DNA from: JANNOG01 sp964516515
Lineage (GTDB): Bacteria > Actinomycetota > Actinomycetes > Actinomycetales > JBBAYJ01
Direction: 5' to 3'
DNA: 14,416 bases
Assembly: GCA_964516515.1 (NCBI GenBank)
Contig: CAZEYA010000096.1
Span: 1-14,416, forward strand
This document shows, one piece after another, positions 1-6,603 of the stretch; within the stretch, counting starts at the first letter, position 1, and every line of letters begins with the position of its first letter. The notes beneath the pieces are model-generated. The model worked only from the letters and a program-made list of their open reading frames with translations. It ran no database searches and was not told the DNA's origin. Position numbers and translations under genes: made by a program.

Positions 1-517
1 GGGCCTTCGCGGCGGCGCGGTTGTCGATGCCGACCAGCGCGAAGCCGTCCACGCGTGGGCCGCCGTGGACCACGGCCCGCCGGTGGGTGGCGCGTACGGC
101 CTCCAGAACAGGGTCATCGGCCGTCGTGGTCCACACGACGAAGGCGTCGACGGCCGCGGCGGCGATGCGGTCGGCGTCCTCGGGGCCACCCGTGGTCGGG
201 ATGATGGTCAGGCCGTAGCCACGAGAGCTGCACACCTGCGCCAGCCCGGCCACGAAGCGTGTGGCCTGCGGGTCCTGGAAGACGTAGCTCAGGCTTTCCC
301 CGAGCACGAGGCCGAGGGAGCGGAGGCTGCCCTGGCGCAAGAATCGCCCGCTGGGGTCCGGGCCGAGGAACCCCAGCTGCCGGGCAGCCGTGAGCACGCG
401 CTGCCGAGTGCCCGCGGCGACCCGGTCCGGCTTGCTGTAAGCGTATGAGGCCGTCATCCGTGAGACCCCGGCCGTGGCTGCGACGTCGTCCAACGTCACC
501 CTTCGTCCGTTCGCCAT
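1..517 (-). CDS. LacI-family transcriptional regulator (3' end outside window)
   Basis: Reverse-strand reading from ATG at 517 stays open to the window edge, giving 172 residues. Residues 7-30 form a LacI-type helix-turn-helix (TLDDVAATAGVSRMTASYAY), followed by the usual hinge stretch (TRQRVLTAARQLGF). From about residue 68 comes the start of the periplasmic-binding-protein-like effector domain (SLGLVLGESLSYVFQDP, then GLTIIPTTGG). Proteins of this family are cytoplasmic homodimers that bind a palindrome with a central CG and release it on binding a sugar or other small ligand. The ligand cannot be read from this fragment. The gene is divergent from the MFS transporter at 551, only 33 bases away, so it probably controls that transporter and itself through the palindrome at 533-548. 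The C-terminal part of the effector domain lies beyond the left edge. The family call is firm. Confidence 0.9.
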   Translation of the reverse strand, partial: MANGRRVTLDDVAATAGVSRMTASYAYSKPDRVAAGTRQRVLTAARQLGFLGPDPSGRFLRQGSLRSLGLVLGESLSYVFQDPQATRFVAGLAQVCSSRGYGLTIIPTTGGPEDADRIAAAAVDAFVVWTTTADDPVLEAVRATHRRAVVHGGPRVDGFALVGIDNRAAAKA

Positions 518-532
518 GTCTCACACTGTATG

Positions 533-548
533 TGTGTAGCGTTACACA
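533..548. promoter_or_regulatory. Candidate LacI-type operator between lacI-like and MFS genes
   Basis: TGTGTAGCGTTACACA is a 16-base palindrome centred on CG with one mismatched pair, the form expected for a LacI-family operator. It lies between the divergent regulator start (517) and the transporter start (551). A second, overlapping dyad CACAC/GTGTG occupies 522-536. There is no room for a separate leader, so repressor bound here would block both promoters. Seen in sequence: the dyad and its position. Inferred: the binding protein. Confidence 0.6.
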
Positions 549-550
549 TC

Positions 551-1771
551 ATGAGTCGACACAACACCCTGACGTGGTCCCCCTATCTCGCCTTCGCCAC
601 CTTCGGTGCCTTCTGGGGTGCCTGGGGTGCAGCTGTCCCGCGGGTGCGTGAGCAGGCGGCCGTGACCGACACCGAGCTCGGCATCGCCCTGCTGTTCGTC
701 GGCGTCGGAGCGCTTCCGGCGATGCTGCTGGCCGGCCGCGCCCTGGACCGGTGGGGCTTGTGGCTCAGCGGGCCGCTGCTCCTCGCGCTGGGCGTCGCCG
801 GCATGCTCGTCACCCTGAGCGCTGGCCGTGGCCTGCTTGCCCTGAGCATCGGGCTGCTCGTCGTCGGGGCAACCAGCGGTGCGGCCGACGTCGCGATCAA
901 CTCCCTCGCCGGGCGGGCCGAGCAGGCAACCGGACGCCCCGTCATCACCCCAGCCCACGCCACCTTCTCGGCCGTCGTGGTCCTCGCCACGCTGAGCACC
1001 GGGATGCTGAGCGCCCTCGGTGCGCCGCTGGTGCTGCCCTTCGGCCTCGTCGCCGTCGCCGCCACCGCGACCTGCGTCACGATGGTCCGCGCCCTTCGCG
1101 CCCACCCAAGTCGCCGGCCGCGCTGCGACGCGGCGGAGCCGGCCTCAGAGCCGACCCCGAACAGAGGCCTCTCACTGGCGCTGCTCGCCGGGATCGGCGC
1201 ACTCGGTGCGCTGGCCTTCGCCAGCGAGAACGCCCACCAGAGCTGGAGCGCCGTCTTCCTCGAGGACGAGTTCGCGGCATCACCCAGCCTCAGCGCCCTC
1301 GGGCCGGCCGTCTTCGCCGGCGTCGTCGCCATGACGCGCTTCGCCGTCACCCGCCTTGACACCCGGCACGCACGCACCCTCATCATCGCCGGCGCCGCGA
1401 CCGCCACCACCGGAGCGTCCCTGCTCGCCCTGGCGCCGACGCTACCGCTGGCCCTCGCCGCCCTGGCCCTCGCCGCCGCCGGCACAGCCGTGCTCTTCCC
1501 CACCCTCCTCGGCGTCGTCTCTCGCGCCGTCCCCGAGGAGCGCCGCGCCCGCGCAACCTCCACCGTCACCGTCATCGCCTACGCCGGCTTCCTCACCGGC
1601 CCCGCCTACGTCGGCCTGACCGCCGACGCACTCGGCCTTCGCGGCGCCATGCTCGCCGTCGCCGCGCTCACCACGCTGTTGGCCGTCCTGACCCCCGCCA
1701 TCCTCCGCGCACCCCGTAACCCCCGGCAGCCGCCAGCCACCCCGTCCTCGGTTGGGGCCGCTGGCAACTAG
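551..1771 (+). CDS. MFS transporter, YbjJ-like
   Basis: A 406-residue membrane protein with about twelve hydrophobic segments, the usual size for a major facilitator. The N-terminus (SPYLAFATFGAFWGAWGAAV, then PRVREQAAVTDTELGIALLF) and the segment GAADVAINSLAGRAEQATGR, followed by a PAHATFSAV motif, match the YbjJ/fucose-permease-like branch. A hydrophilic loop at about residues 180-205 separates the two six-helix halves. ATG at 551 is preferred to ATG at 530 because the operator-like dyad at 533-548 would otherwise be coding and the family start aligns with MSRHNTLTW. No Shine-Dalgarno is visible, so a leaderless or very short leader transcript is likely. The gene is divergent from a LacI-family regulator, which suggests inducible uptake or efflux of that regulator's ligand. 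The substrate is unknown. The last 25 residues are a Pro/Ala-rich tail. Confidence 0.88.
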   Translation: MSRHNTLTWSPYLAFATFGAFWGAWGAAVPRVREQAAVTDTELGIALLFVGVGALPAMLLAGRALDRWGLWLSGPLLLALGVAGMLVTLSAGRGLLALSIGLLVVGATSGAADVAINSLAGRAEQATGRPVITPAHATFSAVVVLATLSTGMLSALGAPLVLPFGLVAVAATATCVTMVRALRAHPSRRPRCDAAEPASEPTPNRGLSLALLAGIGALGALAFASENAHQSWSAVFLEDEFAASPSLSALGPAVFAGVVAMTRFAVTRLDTRHARTLIIAGAATATTGASLLALAPTLPLALAALALAAAGTAVLFPTLLGVVSRAVPEERRARATSTVTVIAYAGFLTGPAYVGLTADALGLRGAMLAVAALTTLLAVLTPAILRAPRNPRQPPATPSSVGAAGN

Positions 1772-1898
1772 ACGGCCAACTCGTGTGCCAACTACACAAC
1801 TTCACGGCCAGATGCATATTCGTTCGTTTATGCCACACGGAGGGACCGGTGCGGTCGCGCCCGTGACGCTGTGAGTTGCTGTGGTAGGTGGCGCTTCT

Positions 1899-1922
1899 GT
1901 TGCGGCACTATCTGGCCGCAAC
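1899..1922. terminator. Stem-loop between MFS and phosphatase-like genes
   Basis: GTTGCGGC and GCCGCAAC form a perfect 8-base stem around an 8-base loop (ACTATCTG). It lies 128 bases past the MFS stop and 46 bases before the phosphatase-like start. No T-run follows, which is common for actinobacterial terminators. It could instead be an RNA or DNA regulatory hairpin of the downstream gene. The rest of 1772-1967 holds only a short GCCAACT direct repeat near 1775-1794 and a weak GCATA/TATGC dyad near 1814-1833. Confidence 0.4.
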
Positions 1923-1967
1923 CTCCAACGGAGACCGGTGGGTCCGCAGGTCGGCGCTAGCTTGACG

Positions 1968-2402
1968 ATGCTGAGCGCGTGGACAGTGGGGGCTCCTGGC
2001 GTCGTGTCCCTCCCCTCCGGTCGACTCGTGCGAGGCCGTGGGCTGCGTCGCCCGGTACCGGATACCGCCTTGCCCGAGTTCGCCGTGTACCTGCTCGGCA
2101 GGCGACCGAAGCCCGTGTCGTGGGAAGCCCCGCTGGGTCCGCTGGCCAGACTTCGCGCTGCCCACGCACGACGATGACGCTCACCATGCGATGCGCGAGG
2201 CATGGCGTCGCGCCGTGAACGAGCGGGTGGAGGTCGTCTGCGCCGGGGGCCGTGGTGGGACCGGCACCGCACTGGCGTGCCTGGCCGTGCTCGACGGCGT
2301 GCCGCCTCCGAGGCGGTCGCCTACGTGCGCGAGAGGTACGACCCGCGGGCTGTCGAGACGCATTGGCAGTGCCGCTACGTCGCCCGCTTCATCACGTCGT
2401 AA
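1968..2402 (+). pseudogene. Protein-tyrosine-phosphatase-like gene, two frame changes and altered P-loop
   Basis: The pieces read as one protein only if the frame changes twice. From ATG 1968 comes MLSAWTVGAPGVVSLPSG and then GRGLRRPVPDTALPEFAVYL. At about 2127 one extra base moves the reading to RWVRWPDFALPTHDDDAHHA and VCAGGRGGTGTALACLAVLD. At about 2300 one missing base returns it to the first frame for SEAVAYVRERYDPRAVETHW, with stop TAA at 2400-2402. Order and motifs match a small actinobacterial protein-phosphatase-like family (about 145 residues). In CX5R phosphatases the P-loop arginine lies six residues after the cysteine. Here that position is Gly (CAGGRGG), one base from an Arg codon. 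The three lesions suggest decay, but two compensating single-base indels could also be sequencing errors. Family call fairly confident, pseudogene status less so. Confidence 0.7.
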
Positions 2403-2520
2403 GCTGCGGATGCGTAGCCGATGGCCTAACGGGACGCGTGTTCGCTCCAGGACGACTGGCTGCGGTCAACCAGTCCGTTCGCCGCCCGGGCTGGGCTCGG
2501 CGCGGCAGTGCGGATGCGGA

Positions 2521-2620
2521 NNNNNNNNNNNNNNNNNNNNNNNNNNNNNNNNNNNNNNNNNNNNNNNNNNNNNNNNNNNNNNNNNNNNNNNNNNNNNNNN
2601 NNNNNNNNNNNNNNNNNNNN
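2521..2620. other. Assembly gap of 100 N
   Basis: Exactly 100 undetermined bases, the usual placeholder for a gap of unknown length. The same 12 bases, TGCGGATGCGGA, end the left contig (2509-2520) and begin the right contig (2621-2632). The gap may therefore be a short-repeat break or even a negative gap where the contigs overlap. Confidence 0.98.
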
Positions 2621-2663
2621 TGCGGATGCGGACTTGCATGCGGCATGCTGCTCGCGCGCGCAG

Positions 2664-2686
2664 CCGGCGGAGCAGATCCCCGCCGG
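2664..2686 (-). terminator. Hairpin downstream of the histidine phosphatase gene
   Basis: CCGGCGG and CCGCCGG form a perfect 7-base G/C stem with a 9-base loop, 22 bases beyond the stop of the minus-strand operon. There is no T-run. The position fits a terminator for the 2709-4609 operon. Confidence 0.4.
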
Positions 2687-2708
2687 GATGCCTTCAGGAG
2701 CGCACCCG

Positions 2709-3323
2709 TCATGGCCTGGTGGCGCCGGTGAACCCGGTCCACCGTAGGTCGGTGGGCAGGTGGCTCATGTCGTTGAACAGCACGAGTGTTGGTGGCAGGC
2801 CGCTGCGGTGCTCGATGAGGGTGAGGGCTGCGTTGGCGCTCTCGAGTCCCAGCCATCGGTGCCGGGGTGCGTCGAGGGCGTGCCGCACGAGCCAGGCGAT
2901 CGGGTAGGCGTGGGTGATGAGGATCTCGTGGGTGTCGGTGGGGGTCCGTGCGGCGGTTGCGGCGGCCAGCCCGCCGAACTGGACCACCAGCGTTTCCGCG
3001 GTTCGTTGTCCTGCGGCCGCGTCGGTCTCGGTGTAGCCGTCGAAGAACCCGACCCAGGACGGCGGCGTCTCCTCGGCTCGGGGGACGTACGGGACGTGGT
3101 CGACCAGCTCAGGCGCTTCGATCACGGGTACGTCGGGCAGGTGCTGGGCGATCTCCTCGGCGCTGGCCACGGCGCGCGGGAGCGGGGAGTGCCACACCAC
3201 GTCCATCGGCAGGTGTGCGAGCCGCTGGCCCAGCAGCCGTGCCTGCTGTCGGCCGGTGGCGGTGAGGGTGCCGAACGCGTCTGCGGCACCGTGTCGTGCG
3301 AGGTACATGTGTCGGATGGCCAC
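2709..3323 (-). CDS. Histidine phosphatase family protein
   Basis: A 204-residue protein of the phosphoglycerate-mutase/SixA-like histidine phosphatase superfamily. The catalytic RHG motif is at residues 10-12 (YLARHG), where His11 would be the phosphorylated nucleophile. Arg50 (SPLPRAVASAEEI) fits the second phosphate-binding Arg, a Glu near 68-72 (EAPEL) the proton donor, and His138 (ILITHAYPIAW) the second core His. GTG at 3321-3323 follows the upstream gene's stop (3326-3328) after only two bases, so the two genes are almost certainly co-transcribed and translationally coupled. An internal ATG (residue 6) is an alternative start but would leave very little sequence before RHG. The superfamily includes sugar-phosphate and phosphohistidine phosphatases; the substrate cannot be read from the sequence. 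Pairing with a phosphohistidine-carrying enzyme makes a protein or small-molecule phosphate made by that enzyme a plausible target. Confidence 0.88.
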   Translation of the reverse strand: MAIRHMYLARHGAADAFGTLTATGRQQARLLGQRLAHLPMDVVWHSPLPRAVASAEEIAQHLPDVPVIEAPELVDHVPYVPRAEETPPSWVGFFDGYTETDAAAGQRTAETLVVQFGGLAAATAARTPTDTHEILITHAYPIAWLVRHALDAPRHRWLGLESANAALTLIEHRSGLPPTLVLFNDMSHLPTDLRWTGFTGATRP

Positions 3324-3325
3324 GG

Positions 3326-4609
3326 TCAGGACCTGGTCTCGGTGCTGGCGCCGGTGGTGATAGTTCCCATGGTGACGGTTCCGGTGGTGCCGTCGACCGT
3401 GACGGGGGCACCGTCAGGGATGGCCGCGAGAGCTCCTGCGACTCCGAGGACGGCGGGGATGCCGTTCTCGCGGGCGATGATGGCGGCATGGGACAGCGCG
3501 CCACCTGCTTCGGTGACGACGCCGGCGACGATGCGGAGCAGGGGTGTCCAGGCGGGGTCGGTGAAGGGGCAGATGACTATGTCGCCCGGGCGGACCCGGA
3601 CGAAGTCGTCCGGGCCCCGGACGAGCCTGGCGGCACCGGTCACCGTGCCGGCGCTGCCGGGGGTCCCAGTCCAGGCGACGGATCCTGACAGAAGGCCGGT
3701 CGAGGGCATCGGGGGCGGGACCGCTGGCGGGACTGCGGGCGGGAGTGAGGCGGTGATCGGGCGCGCCTGCAGCAGCCAGACCCTGCCGTCGGCGACCGCC
3801 CACTCGATGTCCTGCGGACCGCCCAGGGTCTCCGCGACCACCTCGCCCAGCGCGGCGAGTTCACGCGCCATGGCCGGCTCGAGGGTGGGGCGCTGTCGGC
3901 GGTCGGCGGGTACCTCGCGGGTGCGCAGGTGCGGGCCGGTCCGGTCCAGCCGGGTGCGCTTGCCCCCCACGGTGCTCCTGACGGTTCCATCCGCGCGGAC
4001 GCGGTAGGTGTCGGGTGTCACGGTGCCGGCCACGACGCTGGGGCCCAGTCCCCAGGCGGCGTCGATAGCGGTCGCGTCGTCCGGGCTGGAGGGGGTGAAC
4101 ATGACTCCGGATACCTCTGCGTCGACGTGGCGCTGGACGATGACCGCCATCGCCGGCTCTTCGCCGCCGTCGCTGGCACGGGACCGGTACACGGTCGCCC
4201 GCGGAGACAGCAACGACGCCCAGCAGGTGCGGACCGCATCAGCGACCGCCTGGAGTCCCTGAACGGCCAGCGTGCTCTCGTACTGACCGGCCGCAGACGC
4301 CTCGACCGCGTCCTCGCCCGTGGCCGAGGACCGCACCGCCACCGCCGGGGCACCGAGCCGGTCGAGTGCCTGCCCCAGGGACCCCAGCAGGGGGCGAGGA
4401 AGTGGCCGGTCCTGCACCAGCGCCGGTGTGACTGCAAAGCCACCGCGGACCCGGGCATGCTGCTCGACCTCGTGGACGACTGCGCGATAGGCGGCGAACG
4501 GCACGACGAACCCGTTGGGTACGGGCAGGCCCGCGCGGAGCATCGCCCCGAGTCCGGCCGCCTTGCCGCCGCAGGTCTCGGCTTCGGCCTCACGCAGGGG
4601 GATGAGCAT
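3326..4609 (-). CDS. PEP synthase-like protein: ATP-grasp plus swivelling phosphohistidine domain
   Basis: A 427-residue protein with two recognisable domains. Residues 12-285 are the PPDK/PEP-synthase ATP-binding domain: CGGKAAGLGAMLRAGLPVP, AVRSSATGEDAVEASAAGQY, VIVQRHVDAEVSGVMFT, AAWGLGPSVVAGTVTPDTYR and DIEWAVADGRVWLLQARPIT. After a Pro-rich linker (289-302), residues 305-415 form the mobile domain with TEAGGALSHAAIIARENGIP, His374 being the expected phosphate carrier. It lacks the C-terminal PEP/pyruvate barrel of full PEP synthase and the rifampicin-binding insert of rifampin phosphotransferases (about 870 residues). Its phosphate acceptor is therefore unknown. ATG 4609 is preferred over upstream TTG 4624 because AAGGGA lies 6 bases before that ATG. 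It is the first gene of an operon with the histidine phosphatase, divergent from two HTH genes. Confidence 0.88.
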   Translation of the reverse strand: MLIPLREAEAETCGGKAAGLGAMLRAGLPVPNGFVVPFAAYRAVVHEVEQHARVRGGFAVTPALVQDRPLPRPLLGSLGQALDRLGAPAVAVRSSATGEDAVEASAAGQYESTLAVQGLQAVADAVRTCWASLLSPRATVYRSRASDGGEEPAMAVIVQRHVDAEVSGVMFTPSSPDDATAIDAAWGLGPSVVAGTVTPDTYRVRADGTVRSTVGGKRTRLDRTGPHLRTREVPADRRQRPTLEPAMARELAALGEVVAETLGGPQDIEWAVADGRVWLLQARPITASLPPAVPPAVPPPMPSTGLLSGSVAWTGTPGSAGTVTGAARLVRGPDDFVRVRPGDIVICPFTDPAWTPLLRIVAGVVTEAGGALSHAAIIARENGIPAVLGVAGALAAIPDGAPVTVDGTTGTVTMGTITTGASTETRS

Positions 4610-4631
4610 TCCCAGTCCCTTCAATACGACG

Positions 4632-4661
4632 TTGACAAACGTTTTGTTGATACTGGACTAT
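4632..4661. promoter_or_regulatory. Divergent promoter region with ACAAA-CGT-TTTGT dyad
   Basis: The 58 bases between the divergent starts (4609 and 4668) contain TTGACA (4632-4637), a good plus-strand -35 match. GACTAT (4656-4661) is a weak -10 candidate at 18-base spacing, only 6 bases before the ATG at 4668, so the plus-strand transcript would be leaderless or nearly so. The perfect 5-base dyad ACAAA/TTTGT (4635-4647) overlaps the -35. A regulator bound there could affect both directions; the two adjacent HTH proteins are the obvious candidates. Confidence 0.45.
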
Positions 4662-4667
4662 CGCGCC

Positions 4668-5069
4668 ATGGCCCGCAACCACGACGACCCGTCTCAGTCA
4701 CACCCCCTCGACGACCAGGCGCAGGCGGCGCGCGAGCACCAGGCCCAGGCACGACTGACCGAGCTCGCAGCAGGGGCGGTGACCGCACGCCCGTGGCGTC
4801 CGGCCGCGGTCCCACCGGCCGCCGTCGACCTCGCGCAGTTCGCTCTCTGGCGCTCCGCAGACCTGCATCCGGACGACCTGCTGCACGCACTCACCCTCCT
4901 GCCCGCCGCCCACGCCGAGGTCGACGGGCTCGAGTCCGGCCTGCTGTTCACCGCCCGCAGCGCAGGACTGACCTGGGCGCAGATCGCCTCAGCGATGGGG
5001 TTCAGGTCCCCGCAGGCCTGCCAACAGCACTACACCCGCCTCGCGGCCCGGCAGGACCCAGACGCGTGA
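4668..5069 (+). CDS. Small HTH DNA-binding protein
   Basis: A 133-residue protein. Residues 1-30 are polar and Gln/Asp-rich. Residues 53-90 (VDLAQFALWRSADLHPDDLL and on) look helical. Residues 90-126 carry the helix-turn-helix GLTWAQIASAMGFRSPQACQ, followed by QHYTRLAAR. This resembles small actinobacterial DNA-binding proteins with a terminal LTWxxIAxAMGxxSxxAxxxxYxRL signature. ATG 4668 is chosen because upstream in-frame codons overlap the divergent gene and the conserved part starts well inside. No clear Shine-Dalgarno is visible, suggesting a leaderless transcript. Its TGA overlaps the GTG of the next regulator (GTGA), so the two are co-translated. It likely acts together with that protein on the shared divergent promoter; this is inference from position. 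Confidence 0.75.
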   Translation: MARNHDDPSQSHPLDDQAQAAREHQAQARLTELAAGAVTARPWRPAAVPPAAVDLAQFALWRSADLHPDDLLHALTLLPAAHAEVDGLESGLLFTARSAGLTWAQIASAMGFRSPQACQQHYTRLAARQDPDA

Positions 5070-5707
5070 CCCACACCTCGCCCGCTGGGCTGTTGGCGCT
5101 CCACGCCGTGCGCGTCCTCGGCTTCGCCGACACCACCGCAGTCGCCCAGCGGTTCAACCTCGACGCGACTACCACCAACGAGCGCCTGCTCGACGCCCAG
5201 GCGAAAGGGTGGGTCACCCACACCGCCTTCGCCGGCACCGCCGGCTGGTCCCTCACCGACCGTGGCCGCCGCGAGAACGAACGTCAGCTGGCGAGCGAGC
5301 TAACCGCCACCGACCGTTCCGGGGAGGTCCGCGACGCCTACGACCGGTTCGTGCCACTGAACGGTGTCGTGCTCCGGGCCTGCACCGACTGGCAGCTGCG
5401 ACCCGCCCCCGGCAACCGGCTCGCACCCAACGACCACACCGACCCCACCTGGGACGGCGACGTCCTGCGAGCACTCCACCGCATCACCCTGGATCTCGGC
5501 CCGCTCGTCGGCCGACTCGCCGCCCTACTCACCCGCTTCCAGGGGTACGACACCCGCTTCGGCGCCGCACTGACACGCGCCCAGGCCGGGCACGTTGCCT
5601 GGGTGGACAGCACCGACGTCGACTCCTGCCACCGTGTCTGGTTCGAGCTCCACGAAGACCTCGTCGCGACTCTCGGCATCGACCGCCGCGCGGCTGCCGA
5701 GCCGTGA
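5066..5707 (+). CDS. Winged-HTH regulator with acidic/His-rich C-terminal domain
   Basis: A 213-residue protein starting at GTG 5066, which overlaps the previous stop by 4 bases; AGGA lies 9 bases upstream. Residues 6-75 are a MarR-like winged helix (LLALHAVRVLGFADTTAVAQ, with the wing at GWSLTDRGRRE). Residues 87-206 form a helical domain with blocks of the kind conserved in an actinobacterial family: LNGVVLRACTDWQLRP, NDHTDPTWD at 122-130, and DSCHRVWFELHEDLVATLG at 186-204. The density of Asp, His, Glu and Trp suggests ligand or metal binding in the C-terminal half, but the ligand is unknown. From memory of the family, such regulators occur near short PEP/pyruvate-binding proteins, as here. 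A signal sensor controlling the divergent PEP synthase-like/phosphatase operon is the simplest reading. Confidence 0.8.
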   Translation: MTHTSPAGLLALHAVRVLGFADTTAVAQRFNLDATTTNERLLDAQAKGWVTHTAFAGTAGWSLTDRGRRENERQLASELTATDRSGEVRDAYDRFVPLNGVVLRACTDWQLRPAPGNRLAPNDHTDPTWDGDVLRALHRITLDLGPLVGRLAALLTRFQGYDTRFGAALTRAQAGHVAWVDSTDVDSCHRVWFELHEDLVATLGIDRRAAAEP

Positions 5708-5792
5708 CCGGACTCAAGCAACCGCAGGTTCAGGGGCGTCACGCGGCACATGATCACCACCGTCCCACTTCGTTAGTAGTTGGGACGACCCT

Positions 5793-5831
5793 CGTCGTCG
5801 TCGTCGTCGTCGACGGCGACGACGACGACGT
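5793..5831. repeat. CGT/CGA trinucleotide inverted repeat (hairpin)
   Basis: Six CGT units, then CGA CGG, then four CGA units and a final CGT. The GTC-containing and GAC-containing halves are complementary, so the 39 bases fold on themselves. The repeat sits exactly where the recombinase homology begins and its catalytic N-terminus is missing. It could be a rearrangement or slippage scar, or a place where the assembly misjoined. Confidence 0.85.
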
Positions 5832-6603
5832 GCTTGCACGAGGTGTCCTCGACCGGCAGGTCGACGCGCTGCGCCAGGCGGGGATCGACCCGGAGCGCAC
5901 CTACCTTGACCGGAAGTCCGGCGCGACGACCGAGCGGCCCGGGCTGAAGGCGGCGATGGAGTACGCCCGCGACGGTGACGTGATCGTGGTGCACACCCTG
6001 GACCGGCTCGGGCGGACGGTGCGCGACATCTTGAAGCTGATCCACGAGCTCGCCGAGCGCGGTGTCGGGGTCCGGAACCTGGCTGACCCGATCCGGGTCG
6101 ACTCGGCCAGCCCGGACGACCCGATCGCGCAGCTGTCGGCGGTGCTGCTGGCGCTGTTCGGGCAGATGGAACGCACCTACACCCTCGAGCGCGCCGCGCA
6201 CGCCCGGGCCGTCGCCACAGCCAAGGGCCGGCGCATCGGACGGCCCACTGTCGTGGATCCGGACAAGCTGGCCTACGCCCGGTGCACCTGCGCGAGGCCG
6301 GGCACACCGTCGCGGAGATCGTCACCAAGACCGGCATCGCCCGCACCAGCCTGTACCGGCACCTGCCGCCCCGACCGCCGGGGCTGCTCACCGGGGCGCC
6401 AGGCGCGGCGGATGTACGACGCGCGGGAGCTGACGGTGGAGCAGATCGGTGAGGTCCTCGGGGTGAGCCGCACGTCGATCTACCGGGCGCTGCAGCGCGA
6501 TGACGCCATCGACAAGGTGCCATCGCCGTCTTCTGCCACGGCGACGACGCAGACAGTCCCGCCCGCTCCGGCGGCTGCTCGACGTCGGGGGGCGAGAGCG
6601 TGA
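5830..6603 (+). pseudogene. Serine recombinase (resolvase/invertase) remnant lacking the catalytic serine
   Basis: Homology begins at LDRQVDALRQAGIDPERTYL, which in intact resolvases follows the YARVST segment bearing the nucleophilic Ser. That N-terminus is absent; only VLARGV precedes it from a GTG at 5830. The core continues normally: DRKSGATTERPGLKAAMEYA, VIVVHTLDRLGRTVRDI, and the helix around QLSAVLLALFGQMER. GRRIGRPTVVDPDKLAYAR leads to the C-terminal HTH, but one base is missing near 6282, so the HTH (REAGHTVAEIVTKTGIARTS, LYRHLPPRP) is in another frame. Near 6375-6400 the first frame resumes with a second, different HTH (ARELTVEQIGEVLGVSRTSI). The reading ends at TGA 6601-6603. No catalysis is expected. 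It looks like a degraded mobile-element recombinase, possibly a mosaic of two. Confidence 0.75.

Larger units (their letters stand above)
2403..2708. other. Gene-free stretch containing the scaffold gap
   Basis: No credible gene lies between the phosphatase-like remnant and the histidine phosphatase. The stretch contains the N run (2521-2620), three copies of TGCGGATGCG (2405-2414, 2509-2518, 2621-2630) and a terminator-like hairpin at 2664-2686. The two flanking genes converge on it. Because the true gap length is unknown, a gene could be hidden there. Confidence 0.7.

Noticed and set aside
583..1575. Long open frame on the minus strand opposite the MFS gene
   Set aside because: Antisense shadow of a G/C-biased gene; the translation is low-complexity Arg/Ala/Ser with no family resemblance.
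1772..1967. tRNA or other structured RNA gene around the 1899-1922 hairpin
   Set aside because: Only one stem is present; no cloverleaf or acceptor-stem pairing could be built around it.
3326..4609. Rifampin phosphotransferase
   Set aside because: The ATP-grasp and swivel domains are similar, but the large rifampicin-binding domain is missing and the protein is about half the length.
3929..5065. Plus-strand open frame leading into the winged-HTH gene
   Set aside because: It runs antisense to the PEP synthase-like gene and out of frame over the small HTH gene. Only the part from GTG 5066 resembles a protein family.
5793..5831. CRISPR-like repeat
   Set aside because: It is a simple trinucleotide inverted repeat with no spacers; no CRISPR array was seen anywhere in the window.
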